Of a stretch of DNA of 64,000 nucleotides, positions 1 through 13,672 are shown one piece after another (position 1 is the first letter of the stretch; each line of letters begins with the position of its first letter). Under the pieces are notes generated by a model, which was not told where the DNA came from, searched no databases, and was given only the letters and a program-made list of their open reading frames with translations. This stretch comes from Axinella damicornis (Eukaryota > Porifera > Demospongiae > Axinellida > Axinellidae): assembly GCA_963931865.1 (NCBI GenBank), contig OZ007513.1, positions 2,311,988 to 2,375,987 of the forward strand, read 5' to 3'. A program made the position numbers and the translations under genes.

Positions 1-30
1 AAGGGGGTTGGTTTGGGTCTGGGACCGAGA
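1..30. repeat. Arm of a dispersed foldback repeat, cut by the window edge
   Basis: The first bases contain ggttggtttgggtctggg followed by ccgaga. A complete foldback version of the same sequence lies at about 44562-44640, where it appears as two inverted arms around a short centre. This is therefore probably the right arm of a mobile foldback element whose left arm lies outside the window. Confidence 0.55.
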
Positions 31-369
31 CAAGTCATCAAGCTTGCCCTCAAACAACCACTTCAGGGTGTTTTACCACAAACATTATACCCTTGATCAA
101 AGTGCTTTCAAATTGTCTACAATGCTGTTTGTGCTGCCTCATTGGTGTAAATTTATTGTTTGTCCACAGGCCTCCATTCTTGCAGAGATATGGCTACATG
201 CTTAGCGTAGTAATGTAATATTCTTAGTAATGTTACCTAACATGTACAGAGCATTCCAAGTTAATTATTGTACTGCCATAAGAATGATATAAGGCAAGCT
301 ACCACTGCCTTTTGCAGCTTGTGCAGTGTTATAGTTATGGTGCCATTCAAGATGAAGCATGAGTTGTAA

Positions 370-770
370 CAGCACAATCTCCTTACATGAATTGCTGCAG
401 CGTAATACAACCCAAATTTAGTAATTCAAGTGAAAGTTCTCAAACAAAGCGTGAGTGATGACGACACAATCTACTTATGTATAAATATCTACTGCGTAGT
501 AATGTTACCCAAATTTAGTTATTCAAGGGAAAGTGTTGATACTACAATCATCGATTATAGCATGAGTTATATATCTCCATGCACATAAATAGTTAAAGTG
601 TAATACAATGACATTTCAAGTGAAAATTCTGATACAACACAATCTCCATGTACATAAATAGCTACAATGTAGAAAACGGCATTGCCTATCTCAAGTTCTA
701 TATAACCTCCATACACTGAATTAGCTACAGCGTAATACAATGGCATTGCCCAAATTTAGCAGAAGTTCTG
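370..770. repeat. Degenerate tandem repeat, period roughly 90 bp, in the intron before the first gene
   Basis: Four to five diverged copies share the words gcgtaatacaa, cccaaatttag, ttcaagtgaaagttctgat and aatctccatgcacataaatag in the same order. The repeat ends about 40 bp before the splice acceptor at 809-810. No coding signal was seen in 1-810, and the signal-peptide exon expected for the downstream gene was not found there. Confidence 0.5.
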
Positions 771-810
771 ATATTATGTTTTACAGTTAATTGGATATTT
801 TACTATACAG

Positions 811-2445
811 GTGGCAGGACAGGAAGACAATAATGGCTGCTCCCTATCAGATGAAATGTGTCAAGAACTAGGTAGGGTCTTCGTTCCGCTTTCCTGCGAG
901 TGTGTGTGCCCAGACTGCCAAGCAAGGGAGGTACGAAACGAAACCACATGTGAGTGTCAGTGCCCCACTGATGATGTAATGCGCACATGCATAGCGCCGC
1001 AAGTATTCAACGCAACAATCTGTGATTGTGAATGTCCCAGTGAAACAGTCAACACATGCTCGGAACCATTCGAATTCAGTGGTACCCGCTGTGAATGTGT
1101 ATGTCCCCAAATTGAGGACCAATGTAGTTCGGGCCCACAAACTGAGCTCAACGAGATGACGTGTGATTGTCAGTGCCCAACACCAAGGGAGGAATGCACG
1201 CCACCACAAGAATTCAATGACAATTCTTGCCAGTGTGAGTGTCCAGTAGTGCCCCCGACCTGTGACAATCCACTCTTTGAGTTCAATATGCAAACCTGCA
1301 CGTGCACATGCCGAACGGTAGATGACTGCGTTGGTGGAAACCAATTCAATTCGAACACTTGTCAGTGTGCATGTCCACTAACGCAAGATGATTGCACAGA
1401 TGCGCAATTCCTAAATGAAACTGAATGCAGGTGTCAGTGCAGTGAAACACCAATATGCCCTCCAGGCACGTTCTTCAATGAAAGTGTATGTGAATGTCGC
1501 TGTCTGTCAATTCTCCAGTGTATCAGCCCATTGGAATTTGACGACAGACTCGATTCCTGCAATTGTTCTTGTCCTCAAGTGCAAACTTGCAACGGAGCAC
1601 AGGAGATCAATCCACTGACATGTGAATGCGACTGTGCAGTGACATGTACCGGAATGCAAATGCAAGATCTGTCAACGTGTGCGTGCAACTGCCCTGATGC
1701 CCTTATGTGCTCTGAAAACCAAGTCGAAGATACAGAGAATTGTAACTGTGTTTGTCCGAATGACGAGAGTGATTGCAATGAGTTTGAGATCTTCAATACT
1801 ACTTCTTGCATGTGTGAGTGTTCAATTCCACCAGACGAACCTTGTGTATGCGATGATGACGATGAAGATACGACAAACAGGACTCGCAGTGGAAGTCGAT
1901 CAGAATCTTCCCCTAGAAGCACTTCCTCTAGAAGCACCTCCCCTAGAAGCACATCCCCTAGAAGTACTACTGCCCGTGAAAGGGATGACCCTGATGATAA
2001 TGATGACACTACGCATACAGGCTCATCACGATCAACCTCTAGATCTGGGCACAGCCACTCAAGTCCAAGATCTGGTAGAAGTGCCAGCCACAGCACGACA
2101 GGTTCTAGGAGTACCACTCATACAACACGTACTGGTTCTAGATATGACGGAGAATGTGTTTGTGATGACAGCGATACTAGTAGAAGCCGCTCGACTGGTC
2201 GTCGTTCAACACATCGCCACAGTCGACCAACACCTCGCCACAGCCGATCAACAGGAACAGGCAGGAGTACCACGGGAAGGAGTACCGGAACTGGAAGGAG
2301 TACCGGCACGGGAAGGAGCAACACAACTGGAAGGAGTACCGGCACTGGAAGATCAGGCTCAAACAGCACGGCCATTGAAGATCCGAATGCATTGTGTTCC
2401 GCTGGTGGTACGTTCGACAGGGAACTTTGTATGTGCGTCCAGTGA
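811..2445 (+). CDS. Secreted CXCXC-repeat protein with Ser/Arg/Thr-rich tail (5' exon missing)
   Basis: This is the last, large exon of a gene whose signal-peptide exon lies outside the window or was not recognised. It starts after a clear acceptor (tactatacag, AG at 809-810) in phase 0, like its paralogues, and encodes 544 residues. Residues 1-350 hold about 15 CXCXC units, pattern C-x(10-13)-C-x-C-x-C-P, many with the core Q-x-F-N-x-T-C. Several N-x-S/T glycosylation sites sit in that core (NETT, NATI, NESV, NTTS). An acidic patch (CDDDDEDTT) follows, then about 170 residues of Ser/Arg/Thr-rich repeats (SPRST, GRSTGT) interrupted by one Cys pair, then a closing half-repeat (CSAGGTFDRELCMC). 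CXCXC repeats occur in secreted silk-like and growth-factor-tail proteins, so an extracellular structural role is inferred. The actual function is unknown. Confidence 0.8.
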   Translation: MAGQEDNNGCSLSDEMCQELGRVFVPLSCECVCPDCQAREVRNETTCECQCPTDDVMRTCIAPQVFNATICDCECPSETVNTCSEPFEFSGTRCECVCPQIEDQCSSGPQTELNEMTCDCQCPTPREECTPPQEFNDNSCQCECPVVPPTCDNPLFEFNMQTCTCTCRTVDDCVGGNQFNSNTCQCACPLTQDDCTDAQFLNETECRCQCSETPICPPGTFFNESVCECRCLSILQCISPLEFDDRLDSCNCSCPQVQTCNGAQEINPLTCECDCAVTCTGMQMQDLSTCACNCPDALMCSENQVEDTENCNCVCPNDESDCNEFEIFNTTSCMCECSIPPDEPCVCDDDDEDTTNRTRSGSRSESSPRSTSSRSTSPRSTSPRSTTARERDDPDDNDDTTHTGSSRSTSRSGHSHSSPRSGRSASHSTTGSRSTTHTTRTGSRYDGECVCDDSDTSRSRSTGRRSTHRHSRPTPRHSRSTGTGRSTTGRSTGTGRSTGTGRSNTTGRSTGTGRSGSNSTAIEDPNALCSAGGTFDRELCMCVQ

Positions 2446-4037
2446 TATTCGGCTGAACAAACAATTATTACCGACATTAGGCCACAATAATGATATATTA
2501 TGAAGTTGATTGTGTGTGGCGTGATGAACTACTTGTATCAAGACCTTTACTCTGCAATGGTTGCTTCAACTATAAAGCTTACCATGAATACCTGCTACAA
2601 AGTTTTATGATATAGCATTACATGCACATGGCCACAAAGAGAGATTGCAGTAAACAGTTGTGCTGGTGGAATCCATTTTTGTACTTGTTGCTAGGGTTAC
2701 CAGTACCAACTGTACCACATGCTTTTATACGCACAACTTGCTTGTATTAATTTTTTCTCAAGATACAATTATTATCCCAGCATGTCTGTCCACATAATTA
2801 TAATTGTGCACATGTGTAGCTAGCTACCTGCTATGCTGCTGTGCCGATTAGCACTCCTCGTTGGCTGTAAGCACATACACACATCTACATTGTCACTATA
2901 TAAATCGTAAGTATAGCTCATGATGTGGTGTATGAGTTTGGGTGCAGTGGGTGTGAGTCCTAGATGCACAGCATTGTGAGGCCAACAAGTCTAGACATGT
3001 CTGCATTTTGGGGGCTGTTGTTGTGGTTATGACCCTATTTGGCAATTGATGAAAGGCGATCAACACAGCTGGGATGGTCAGCTGCTATAGAACTATTCAT
3101 CAATTAAGCCAGCACCTTATGTTAATATGTGTACCCTATTAGCTAATCATGCATAGTGGTCACAATGGACATGTTTGCCACTAAATAATGACCTTTTGTC
3201 AATCTTGCTGTAGACCCAATATTCACTTCACTGCCAGAAGCGTACCCTCCACACGTACACACACACACACGGTAACCAATGGATACAAGAAGTATGTGCC
3301 ATTTCCGTAGCAACATAAATGACATCTTGCAGGAAAGCCCAGGTCAAACTGTTAGCTAACACCTACTCATACAATAATTAGACTGTTTACTCTAGCCCTG
3401 GGAATGGTGTCATGAGTCAGTTACTGTTCGCATTCATGGCTCCAGTGGAGAGCACAAATTCAGTTAACTTGCTCTTAGTAACACAAGGCCACAACATCAA
3501 AGTGCTACTACCCACTCTTAATGCCCATGGCAGTAACATCCGTGTACACAGTACTTTAGTCCCATTATGACTTGGCAAACACATCTCATAATCAACTTTA
3601 GGAACCCAATGACGTATGTGTACCGCGTATTGATACCAAGGAAGCGTGGGTGTATGTGCATGGATTCACAGGCAAATCCAACCACTACTGACATTAGCAC
3701 CCACGTTTACAAGAGAAGAAATATGGGTGTAGCCGCTTCATGCTTGTTCCAGTTGGCAGTCTGCTCTGGGATGACATCAAAATCACATAAGATCAATGGG
3801 AGGGCGTCCTGTGAAAACCTCATTGTGCACATGCACAGATAACTAATCTATTTAATGTAGCAATATTGCTAGTTGTTTGAATAGTAGCTACTATAACTGT
3901 GTATGTAGGTAGTGAAGAAGAAAGCCTGTTTCTATAGCTAGTTACTGCTTTCTTGGAATTTTGTGGTCAGGATGAATGGCTATTGTCTGCTCAGAAGCTA
4001 TACATCATAACAAGCAACCAAGCTTGGAAGATTACTG
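2446..4037. other. Intergenic stretch, no gene seen
   Basis: About 1.6 kb between two CXCXC genes. Open frames here are short and lack Cys periodicity, splice logic or family resemblance. Only a short (AC)n run near 3255-3270 stands out. Confidence 0.6.
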
Positions 4038-4045
4038 TATAAAAG
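4038..4045 (+). promoter_or_regulatory. TATA box of the 4117-6358 gene
   Basis: tataaaag lies 79 bp upstream of the predicted start codon, a normal spacing for a TATA promoter with a short 5' UTR. Similar boxes precede the other cluster genes (for example 27530 and 38089). Confidence 0.6.
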
Positions 4046-4116
4046 ACGTACACAAGTGGTCTCTGTGTTGTATAGTACCAAGCTGGTAGCTATTTGAATG
4101 CTGGGCTTTGAGAGAG

Positions 4117-6358
<2,242 letters not shown>

Positions 6359-6696
6359 GAAAACCTGCAGTGTCTACCCTGCAGTTGCTGTTATAATAAT
6401 AATCATTTAAGAGTAGCCATGGCAACTTAACTGGCATGTAAACTCAATTGAACGATAACAGTCACAGGTTTTATTGATATATAATGTTAATTGATTTCTG
6501 CTGCTATGATTTTGTTGGGCATTGTCAATTTCCTTACTAGTACTTCCGGTGGGGACAAGGGCAGAGTTGTAGCCAACATGCAGTCATTCTTGGGGGGGGG
6601 GGGGGGGGGGGGGGGGTTAACACATCAATACAAACAAGGCTGGGAGGCTTGGGTATGATGCAACATTGCTGACCTGCTTGGATGACCGTAGTTGCC

Positions 6697-7627
6697 TAGC
6701 CTCGTTCCCAGGCCCCGCCCAGCTATTCGTCGCTAAAAGTACGGAAAAGCGGGAGTGGGCCTGGGATAATTTATCACGGTAGAGAGAACTCGTAGTTGCA
6801 GTTAATTTCGCGGTGGGGAAATTTTCGCGGTATTCGCGGATGAAGTAAGACCGCGAATATTAAAGCCGCGAAATATATTTCCACAGCTAGCGCTAGGCAT
6901 AACAGTTACTGTCCTTCGTGTTCCTAGGCTCACGCTCACACAGTAGCTCTTCCCCGGCAGTTGCTTCGCTGTAGACATGGTAGCCACGCATATACAGTTC
7001 GATCGCATGTGTCAATAGTAAGTTATTACGAGCGGAATTTTTTTTTTCGCGGAAGTAATCAGCGAAAATTTCCCACCAGGAAATACGTTTAGTTGGCTAG
7101 ATCGCGAAATTTTTGGCACGCGAAATAATCGGCAAATAATCGGTAATTGAACGTGGGCACACTGACCGCAACTATATATACAGCGCGAAGCCGGCTCATT
7201 CAGCGCTCGACAGTAGCTGCGTGGAGATCGACGGTAGCCGTGCCTTGGCAGTCTATGTGAAAAGTGTCGCTAACGACTCATACAAACCTGGAAACGGGTC
7301 GTTTTGGTTCAATTCGGCCACTTCTCAGCAAGGCCATGGAACGACCGTCTTGGCAGAACCTGGTGCGATTCCGGAGTCTTCGAGCAGGAATAATGCGGCT
7401 GCTGTGTAGTACGGGGCAACGTGATAGCGCTGTCAGCTATATATACAATAGCCTCAAATAAGAACTACACGCACTGGTATAGAATTATAGTATATACATG
7501 CATGACTTGCGGTTTTGATCGCCCACACGCAATTAAACGTGACGTTTCTCACGTGACAAAATATCCCAGGCTCTCCCCCTTTTTCTCAATTTTTGTCCGC
7601 GCGTGGGAGAGCGTGGGAAGGAGGCTA
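6697..7627. mobile_element. 931-bp non-autonomous foldback element with 9-bp target duplication
   Basis: The element starts tagcctcgttcccaggcc and ends with related inverted sequence (cgtgggaaggaggcta). It is flanked by an exact 9-bp duplication, gtagttgcc (6688-6696 and 7628-7636). The uninterrupted target survives in two paralogous segments, near 13725 (gatgactgtag followed by ataggtgac) and near 20680. This is direct evidence of insertion. The interior is rich in cgcggaaa/ttcgcg words and has no credible gene. Target size and long inverted ends resemble Mutator-like elements, but no transposase is visible. A poly-G run of about 25 bp lies just upstream at 6592-6616. Confidence 0.8.
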
Positions 7628-8053
7628 GTAGTTGCCTAGGTGACAAATAATTTCAACAGCTCCTAGTATCTAGAAGCAACCACTCACTTATAGTCTAAAG
7701 TTTATGAAATGGTGTAAACACAAGTACATGTAGCTGCTGTCTAGCAGCCGAAGTGGTTGGCAGTGGATGTATGGAGACTCAGGAAAATTAACAGCAGACA
7801 ATGCACTGACAAAAGCATCAGAAAACATTCTCTGGAAATGCATAGTGCATATGCGTCACAGACCAAACTCAATGTCAAACAAATGCTTGTCCTTGGTGCT
7901 TTTGTTAACTTGCAGTATAAACATGCAATTATCATCACCAGTGGCAGTAGTCTTGCGTGCCATGTGCAACTTGTCACAGTTGTACTGACAGACTGTAGTT
8001 GGCTGGCCGCACATTGATCAGGAGGCTACAGCAGCTATAGCTAGCTACCTGAG

Positions 8054-9716
8054 ATGGGGGGAATGTGGAGGAATGCTGCCTTGGGAATTCTCTTCTCCTT
8101 GACCTGCTTGGCATTGGTACGTCTGTGTTGAATCTGTGTAATTATCTGATCTAGTAATCTACTTGTCTCTGCATATTGTAGTACATTTTAGCTCTGTAGC
8201 TATATACCAGCCAGAGGTAAATGGGCTTAGCTGCTCTACAAACGTATATAGCTACTCCATCCCTTCACTAATAGCTGTGTTTACCAATAGGATAGCTAGC
8301 TAGTTGCCATTGAAATGGTGCATTCATTCAACTGACAAGCAGTTACACTAACATACATTATTCTCTATAATATAGAGAATAATGTATGTTAGTCTGTGGT
8401 ATATTATACCACAGACTGCAGATGCAACCTACAACAACTACCAGTACTGCCACTATCAACGCTGTCCCAAACACAGTCGATTCAATTGGCAGACATGTTC
8501 TTGTTCTCCTCCAACGCTTCCACCTCCAACACCACCACCTCCAACACCACCACCTCCAACACTACCGCCTCCAACGCTTCCACCTCCAACACCACCGCCT
8601 CCAACACTACCACCTCCAACACCACCACCTCCAACACTACCGCCTCCAACACCACCACCTCCAACACTACCGCCTCCAACACCACCACCTCCAACACTAC
8701 CACCTCCAACACCACCACCTCCAACACTACCACCTCCAACACCACCACCTCCAACACTACCGCCTCCAACACCACCACCTCCAACACTACCACCTCCAAT
8801 GCCACCACGACCCACACCACCACGACCCACACCTCCACAACCCACACGGGCCACACCACCACGGCCAACTTTGTGCCCACCATCCACTATAGTATCATGC
8901 CCTTTCCCAGAGCGTTTCGACTTCTCTGCATGTCAGTGCATCTGCCCTGCTGATGCACAGAACTTGTGCAACAGGAGGCAAATCATCAATTTCGATACTT
9001 GCAGATGTGAATGCCTTACCAGTGAACGAGAGTGCAACGAACTACAAAGGCTCAATCCACGTACATGCGAATGCGAATGTGAAGAAGTGATTGTGGCCGA
9101 AGAGATAGAAATAACTGTTGATGTTTCTCCTCGTACACCTACACCTCGTACCCCTGGTACTCAAAGGACAGGGACGAGGGGTACTCGAAGGACTGGGACG
9201 AGAGGTACTCGTCGTGGAACCCGTCGTGGAACCCGATGTGGAACCCGACGTGGAACCCGATGTGGAACCCGACGTGGAACCCGATGTGGAACCCGTCGCG
9301 GAACCCGACGTGGAACCCGACGTGGAACCCGATGTGGAACCCGACGTGGAACCCGACGTGGAACCCGACGTCGTGGCAAGCGAGAGAATGAGCTGGAAGA
9401 GCAGATTGGAGACGAGCTGGAAGAGAAGATTGGAGACTATCTGGAAGTGGAAGATGATGACCAAGTAATGATAAGAGATAAAAGGAGTATGGGACGTCGC
9501 AGAAGGGGAACTCGCAGAAGGGGAACTCGCAGAACGGGAACTCGTAGAACAGGAACTCGCAGAACAGGAACTCGCAGAACACGCACTCGAACAGGTACTC
9601 GATCACCAGGGACTCGATCACCTGAGACTCGTCGTACTACCACAATCACATTCACCCGGACAAGGTTTTGTCCAGCAGGGGAGAGGTTGGATACCCGCAC
9701 ATGTCGGTGCTTTTAA
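8054..9716 (+). CDS. Secreted Pro/Thr- and Gly-Thr-Arg-Arg-rich CXCXC protein, short form
   Basis: Exon 1 is 8054-8116, encoding a 21-residue signal peptide (core [13 protein letters not shown]), donor gtacgt. Exon 2 is 8415-9716, phase 0; total 454 residues. Order of parts: an N-terminal Tyr/Cys module ending FNWQTCSC; about 100 residues of [10 protein letters not shown] repeats; three CXCXC units ([17 protein letters not shown] and following); an acidic link ([15 protein letters not shown]); about 18 GTRR or GTRC tetrapeptides; an acidic peptide ENELEEQIG...IRD bracketed by KR pairs; RTGTR repeats; and a terminal half-repeat ([15 protein letters not shown]). Compared with the gene at 14146, exon 2 lacks an internal segment of about four CXCXC units, and the deletion keeps the frame. 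Secretion and processing at KR sites are inferred. Confidence 0.85.
8349..8417. repeat. Two abutting perfect palindromes across a 3' splice site
   Basis: 8349-8391 reads taacatacattattctctat, three central bases, then the exact inverse. 8391-8417 reads agtctgtggtata, one base, then the exact inverse. The second palindrome contains the AG acceptor (8413-8414) of exon 2 of the 8054-9716 gene. Paralogues at 14435-14460 and 22450-22485 have the same flank without the palindromes. Confidence 0.9.
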
Positions 9717-10219
9717 AGTCCTTTTACATCCTAAATAATGATTACAAATGAACTCTGAACCTTTTAAGCATGAGAGAACTGTACCTGTCATCAGGCGTAT
9801 AGCATGATTGTACAGTCACACACTCACGGAAGTAGCAGAAAGTTCACAACTATTATTTGATCTAAATTCATGCATATACTATTCTCATACCAAACAAGGT
9901 GCTTACTTGCAGACATTATACCCAGCACAAATCTAGCTCCAACAGAATAATGGGCGGCCAAGATAGATATACAATATTTTATATGCAGTGATTGAGGCCA
10001 AGTTCTACGTACCTACATTCATACAATACATACGAAGCTAGCTAGTAGTTGTTGTGTCTGAAAGTACGTGTCTGTCACAGATCAAACTGGAATGCCAAGC
10101 CAATTATGCTTCCATATGGTCATAAGTGGTTGTCCTCGATGCTTTTGTTCACTAGTACTTGCAGTATAAACGTACACTCGGACATTGTTATCAGCAGTGG
10201 CTGTAAACTTGCACGTGCA
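9717..10219. other. 3' flank of the 8054-9716 gene, duplicated downstream
   Basis: This stretch matches 15752-16390 and 24763-25290, the flanks of the two sister genes, so it marks the unit that was duplicated. It ends abruptly at about 10219, where paralogous sequence jumps into a copy of the 3' end of the 4117-6358 gene. No gene was seen. Confidence 0.6.
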
Positions 10220-10448
10220 ACTCAGAGCATCTCACGCTAGAGCATCTCGAACCAGAGCTTCTCGCACTAGAGCATCTCGAACTAGACGAACAGCATCTCA
10301 CGTTAGTAGATCCCAAACTCGAAAATCTCATACCGGAGGGTCACCAACAAGGAATTCAGAGATGAGGTGGAATTCATCAGCAAACCCTCGTCTTTGCCCA
10401 CAATTTCAGGAGTTTAATCCTCACACATGCAGTTGTGAATTTACAGCT
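10220..10448 (+). pseudogene. 3' fragment of the Ser-Arg-Thr-Arg-Ala gene
   Basis: This matches the last roughly 230 coding bases of the 4117-6358 gene: a few SRTRA repeats, the SRSQTRKSH stretch and the closing CPQFQEFNPHTCSCEFTA. It has no start, no signal peptide and no CXCXC body. The original stop (gcttga) has changed to gcttgg, so the frame reads on into former 3' UTR. Homology continues to about 10720. Upstream of 10220 the sequence is a different paralogous flank, so this is a recombination junction and not a gene. Confidence 0.85.
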
Positions 10449-10724
10449 TGGGAAAACCTGCAGTGTCTACTCAGCCCTGCAGTTGTTGTTATAATAATAA
10501 TTTGACATTAATTTTGCTATTAAGAGTAGCCATGACAACTTAACTGGCATGTAAACCCAATTGAACCATAACAGTCACAGGTTAATCTCTGTATTGATCT
10601 AATTATTTTATAATAATTATTTCTGCTGCTTGATTTTGCTATTCATTGCCAATTGTCCTACAAGTACTTCGGTTGGGGACAAGGGTGGAGTTGTAGCCAA
10701 CATGCAGTCATCTCCACTTGTTCA

Positions 10725-11164
10725 GAGGCGGATCCAGGGGGGGGGGGCCAGGGGGGCCGGTGCCCCCCCCCCCCTGGCTAGAGAAAAAAATTTTTTTATA
10801 TAGCTAGCTGCCGCTACGTTGCAACTCCTGGCCTGGCGCAATGGCCTCCTCAGCTCGCAATATCGTGCGTTGCCTGAAACCAAACGACTTGGGAACGAGA
10901 CCACGATCTAGTATACCCCTCCGTGTATGCACGTATTACATTCGTGAGCGAAATAAGCAAGGAAGAAGCTCATGGCGGCCCTGGGACCTGCAATCCTCGT
11001 ACATCTGGAACTTGCAGAGCCCATCCTGAGAAGTGAAAAATGAAGGCGAAATTTTTTTTCCGCGCTTCGCGCGGACTGATGGGCGCTACGCGCCTCTATG
11101 CACTCCCTCCGGCAGCGTTTCATATACGGTGCCCCCCCCTTTCATAAATCCTGTATCCGCCCCT
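10725..11164. mobile_element. Foldback element with cagaggcggat / atccgcccctg ends
   Basis: The left end reads cagaggcggatccagg followed by G- and C-runs, and the right end reads the inverse (aaatcctgtatccgcccctg). The parent sequence at 6570-6600 runs from gcagtcat straight to tcttgggg without this block, so the block was inserted into the copied 3' flank. The ends resemble the widespread CAGGGGCGG-type miniature elements of animals. No transposase was seen. Confidence 0.7.
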
Positions 11165-13170
11165 GTTGTTGACATAATTATTTTGCATAACTTCATTCTT
11201 GGGGGGGGGGGGGGGGGGGGGGGGGGGAAGTTAACACAAACAAGTGGGAGTGTGGTCTATTTTATGCACACTTGTATACTAACAAGGAGAACATACGTAG
11301 CTAGCTACTTTTTATTTTCGTCGCTCGAGCACACCGAAAATAAACCACGCGAAAATTTTGTTCACACGTACACATGCACGTTCCCGGGACCGGACACCAT
11401 GTCGCACCATTGCTGGAGCCTCGGATCAGCACGAGCGAGGGAATGCAGCAGACACCCATGCCATATCACTGATAGAGAGGGAACTGCCATTGGCTACTTA
11501 CCTCAAAAGATTTCACCTGTCTGTCTCGGTCCGCGGTTCGAACTGCCTTCAGAAGTTCGCTTCCGCGATCGCGCGCTTGGGCTGGTACAGAAGAGCTCAG
11601 CGATCTTCCAGGATCGGGAACACCATAGACAGGTTTCTGGTAGCGCAGCAGAGCCATACTTGTACTTCGATTCACAAAACTAGCACGTTAAGTAGAATCA
11701 TAAATTATTAAACGCTGAAAATGTTTTTAATTTTCGTTATAATGCAGTATCGACGAAAATTAATTATGGCAAAAATTTCCCGATCTATACACTTGTTAGA
11801 CTATACTAGCCAACTCACACTAGTACGTATACTAGCCGAAATGGAAAAATGCTAGCTTTTGGACACTTGCTAGCTAATGACTTGCTAATAACAGCACAAA
11901 ATTGAGGTATAGCTAAATAACTGCTCCAGACATTTGAGCTTAGTGCTATCCATCAAGATTGCTGATTTGCAATTGGAGATGTACTCAGCTGATTTGGAAG
12001 CTTTTAACCTAGCCTCATACTCTGGAGGTTATCACCATGGATACAACTTGGATCTGACAAAGGGTACTGGTGGCTTTGAAGTATTCAAAATGGATCTGTG
12101 AGCAGTGACCCAGCATCAACAAACTACACCTGGAATAGCTAGCTAACATAGTGAATGACATGTAGTTCACAGGTACTGTAGGTAAGCTGATTTAATTTGA
12201 GACATGCAAATGTGTGCGCCCAAAGTAGAAATGGAAGATTAAATTACTAGGTTTGGCAGCAAGCCAGTAATGTACATGACTTAAATGGCAGTGAAACCAG
12301 TCACATGATGACATAATTTTACAGTGATGTATCTATGCATAGAATTAAGCATGCAATCCAAAAGTAGTCTTAACAAACATTGTTGCCGTTTGTGAAGCCT
12401 CAGAAACAGTAGTGTGCATATGGTTGGTTTAATAATTGAAGAGTAAGAATTTTCAGCAGACAATGCAGCATGACTGGAAAGGATGGCTGCTGAGTCAACT
12501 GATAGGTAGAGAGAGCCTGTCAAAGAAGAGTGGCTGAGTTGAATGCATTCTAGATGTCTGTTATGGTTTCAGCCATGCATTGCATAGAATCCAGTCACCA
12601 CTTGGGCTCAGTATACAGTGCATTGTATGCTTACTTAAAAAGAGATATTACAATTATGTCTGAGATTTATTGTAGTGCCAATTCAAGTATCCTATATATA
12701 TATATATTATGTGTATGCATACATGTCTATAGACTACCATGGCAATATTTTCTCTCGCTCAGGAATTCGGGGGAAGGGCGTATGGAGCTTCTCTTGCTTC
12801 CCCTATGCTCCTCCCCCCCAGCTTCCTTAGAGAGAGAAGATTGGTCTAGCTTAATTGATGGACGTAGCTACATGTCTAAAAAGTAATGCATGAGATGTCA
12901 CAAGGGCAGTTATGTACATGTAGGCAGTTAGCTATGTAGGCATATAAAGTGCGAGCATTGACATCGCCTCTTTCCCATGCCAATATGTTGACCACAGTAT
13001 AACACACGGAAGCGGAAGAGCAGTGTACAATGGGGAAGGGCTGGGAACGTGAACAATGTCAGGTGGATGTGAAGGGGGCAGCCCCATTGCTAAGTTGGTT
13101 CTGCAGATTCTGGAGCAGTCAGTTCTAGTTTTGTGCCCCTTCCCACCTTGTGGATACTTGTGTACAGCAA
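11165..13170. other. Intergenic stretch without a recognisable gene
   Basis: A poly-G run lies at 11202-11227 and is followed by CG-rich sequence to about 11700, where one frame is open but has no recognisable domain, and then by AT-rich DNA. The CG-rich part may be mobile-element filler. I see no gene I can support. Confidence 0.5.
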
Positions 13171-13171
13171 A

Positions 13172-13672
13172 GCTGGGGAGTGGCTTGGGGACGAGGCTGG
13201 GAAGTGGCCTTGGGACGAGGGCGGGGAGTGGCTTGGGGACGAGGCTGGGGAGTGGCCTGGGGACGAGGCTGGGCAGTGGCCTGGGGACGAGGCTGGGGAG
13301 TGGCCTGGGGACGAGGGTGGGGAGTGGCCTGGGGACGAGGCTGGGAAGTGGCCTGGGGACGAGTCTGGAAAGTGGCCTGGGGATGAGGCTGGGAAGTGGC
13401 CTGGGGATGAGGGTGGGGAGTGGCCTGGGGACGAGGCTGGGGAGTGGCCTGGGGACGAGGCTGGGAAGTGGCCTGGGGACAAGGCTGGGGAGTGGCCTGG
13501 GGATGAGGCTGGGGAGTGGCCTGGGGACGAGGGTGGGGAGTGGCCTGGGGACGAGGCTGGGGAGTGGCCTGGGAAAGAGGCTGGGAAGTGGCCTGGGGAC
13601 GAGGGTGGGGAGTGGCCTGGGGACGAGGCTGGGGAGTGGCCTAGTGATGAAGCTGGGAGGCTTGGGGACGAG
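13172..13672. repeat. 24-bp minisatellite, about 21 copies
   Basis: The unit is ctggggagtggcctggggac plus gagg, with scattered point changes. Because 24 is a multiple of three, several frames on both strands stay open and look like octapeptide repeats (PRPLPSLV on the minus strand). Nothing else supports a gene. The array sits upstream of the 14146-15751 gene; a second array is at 20050-20624, and one remnant copy is near 6637-6660. Confidence 0.9.

Noticed and set aside
7221..7461. Two overlapping open frames inside the 931-bp foldback element
   Set aside because: There is no recognisable domain or splice context; they lie in the GC-rich centre of a non-autonomous element.
8456..8887. Gly-rich or Val/Glu-rich minus-strand proteins opposite the Pro/Thr tract, and Ser-Ala-Thr proteins opposite the GGSR arrays (23221-24667)
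   Set aside because: They are antisense shadows of low-complexity coding repeats. The plus strand has the signal-peptide exon, phase-matched introns and Cys caps.
11033..11711. Open frame of 216 codons starting in a foldback element
   Set aside because: It crosses the element boundary and a poly-G run, with no domain, Cys pattern or transposase signature.
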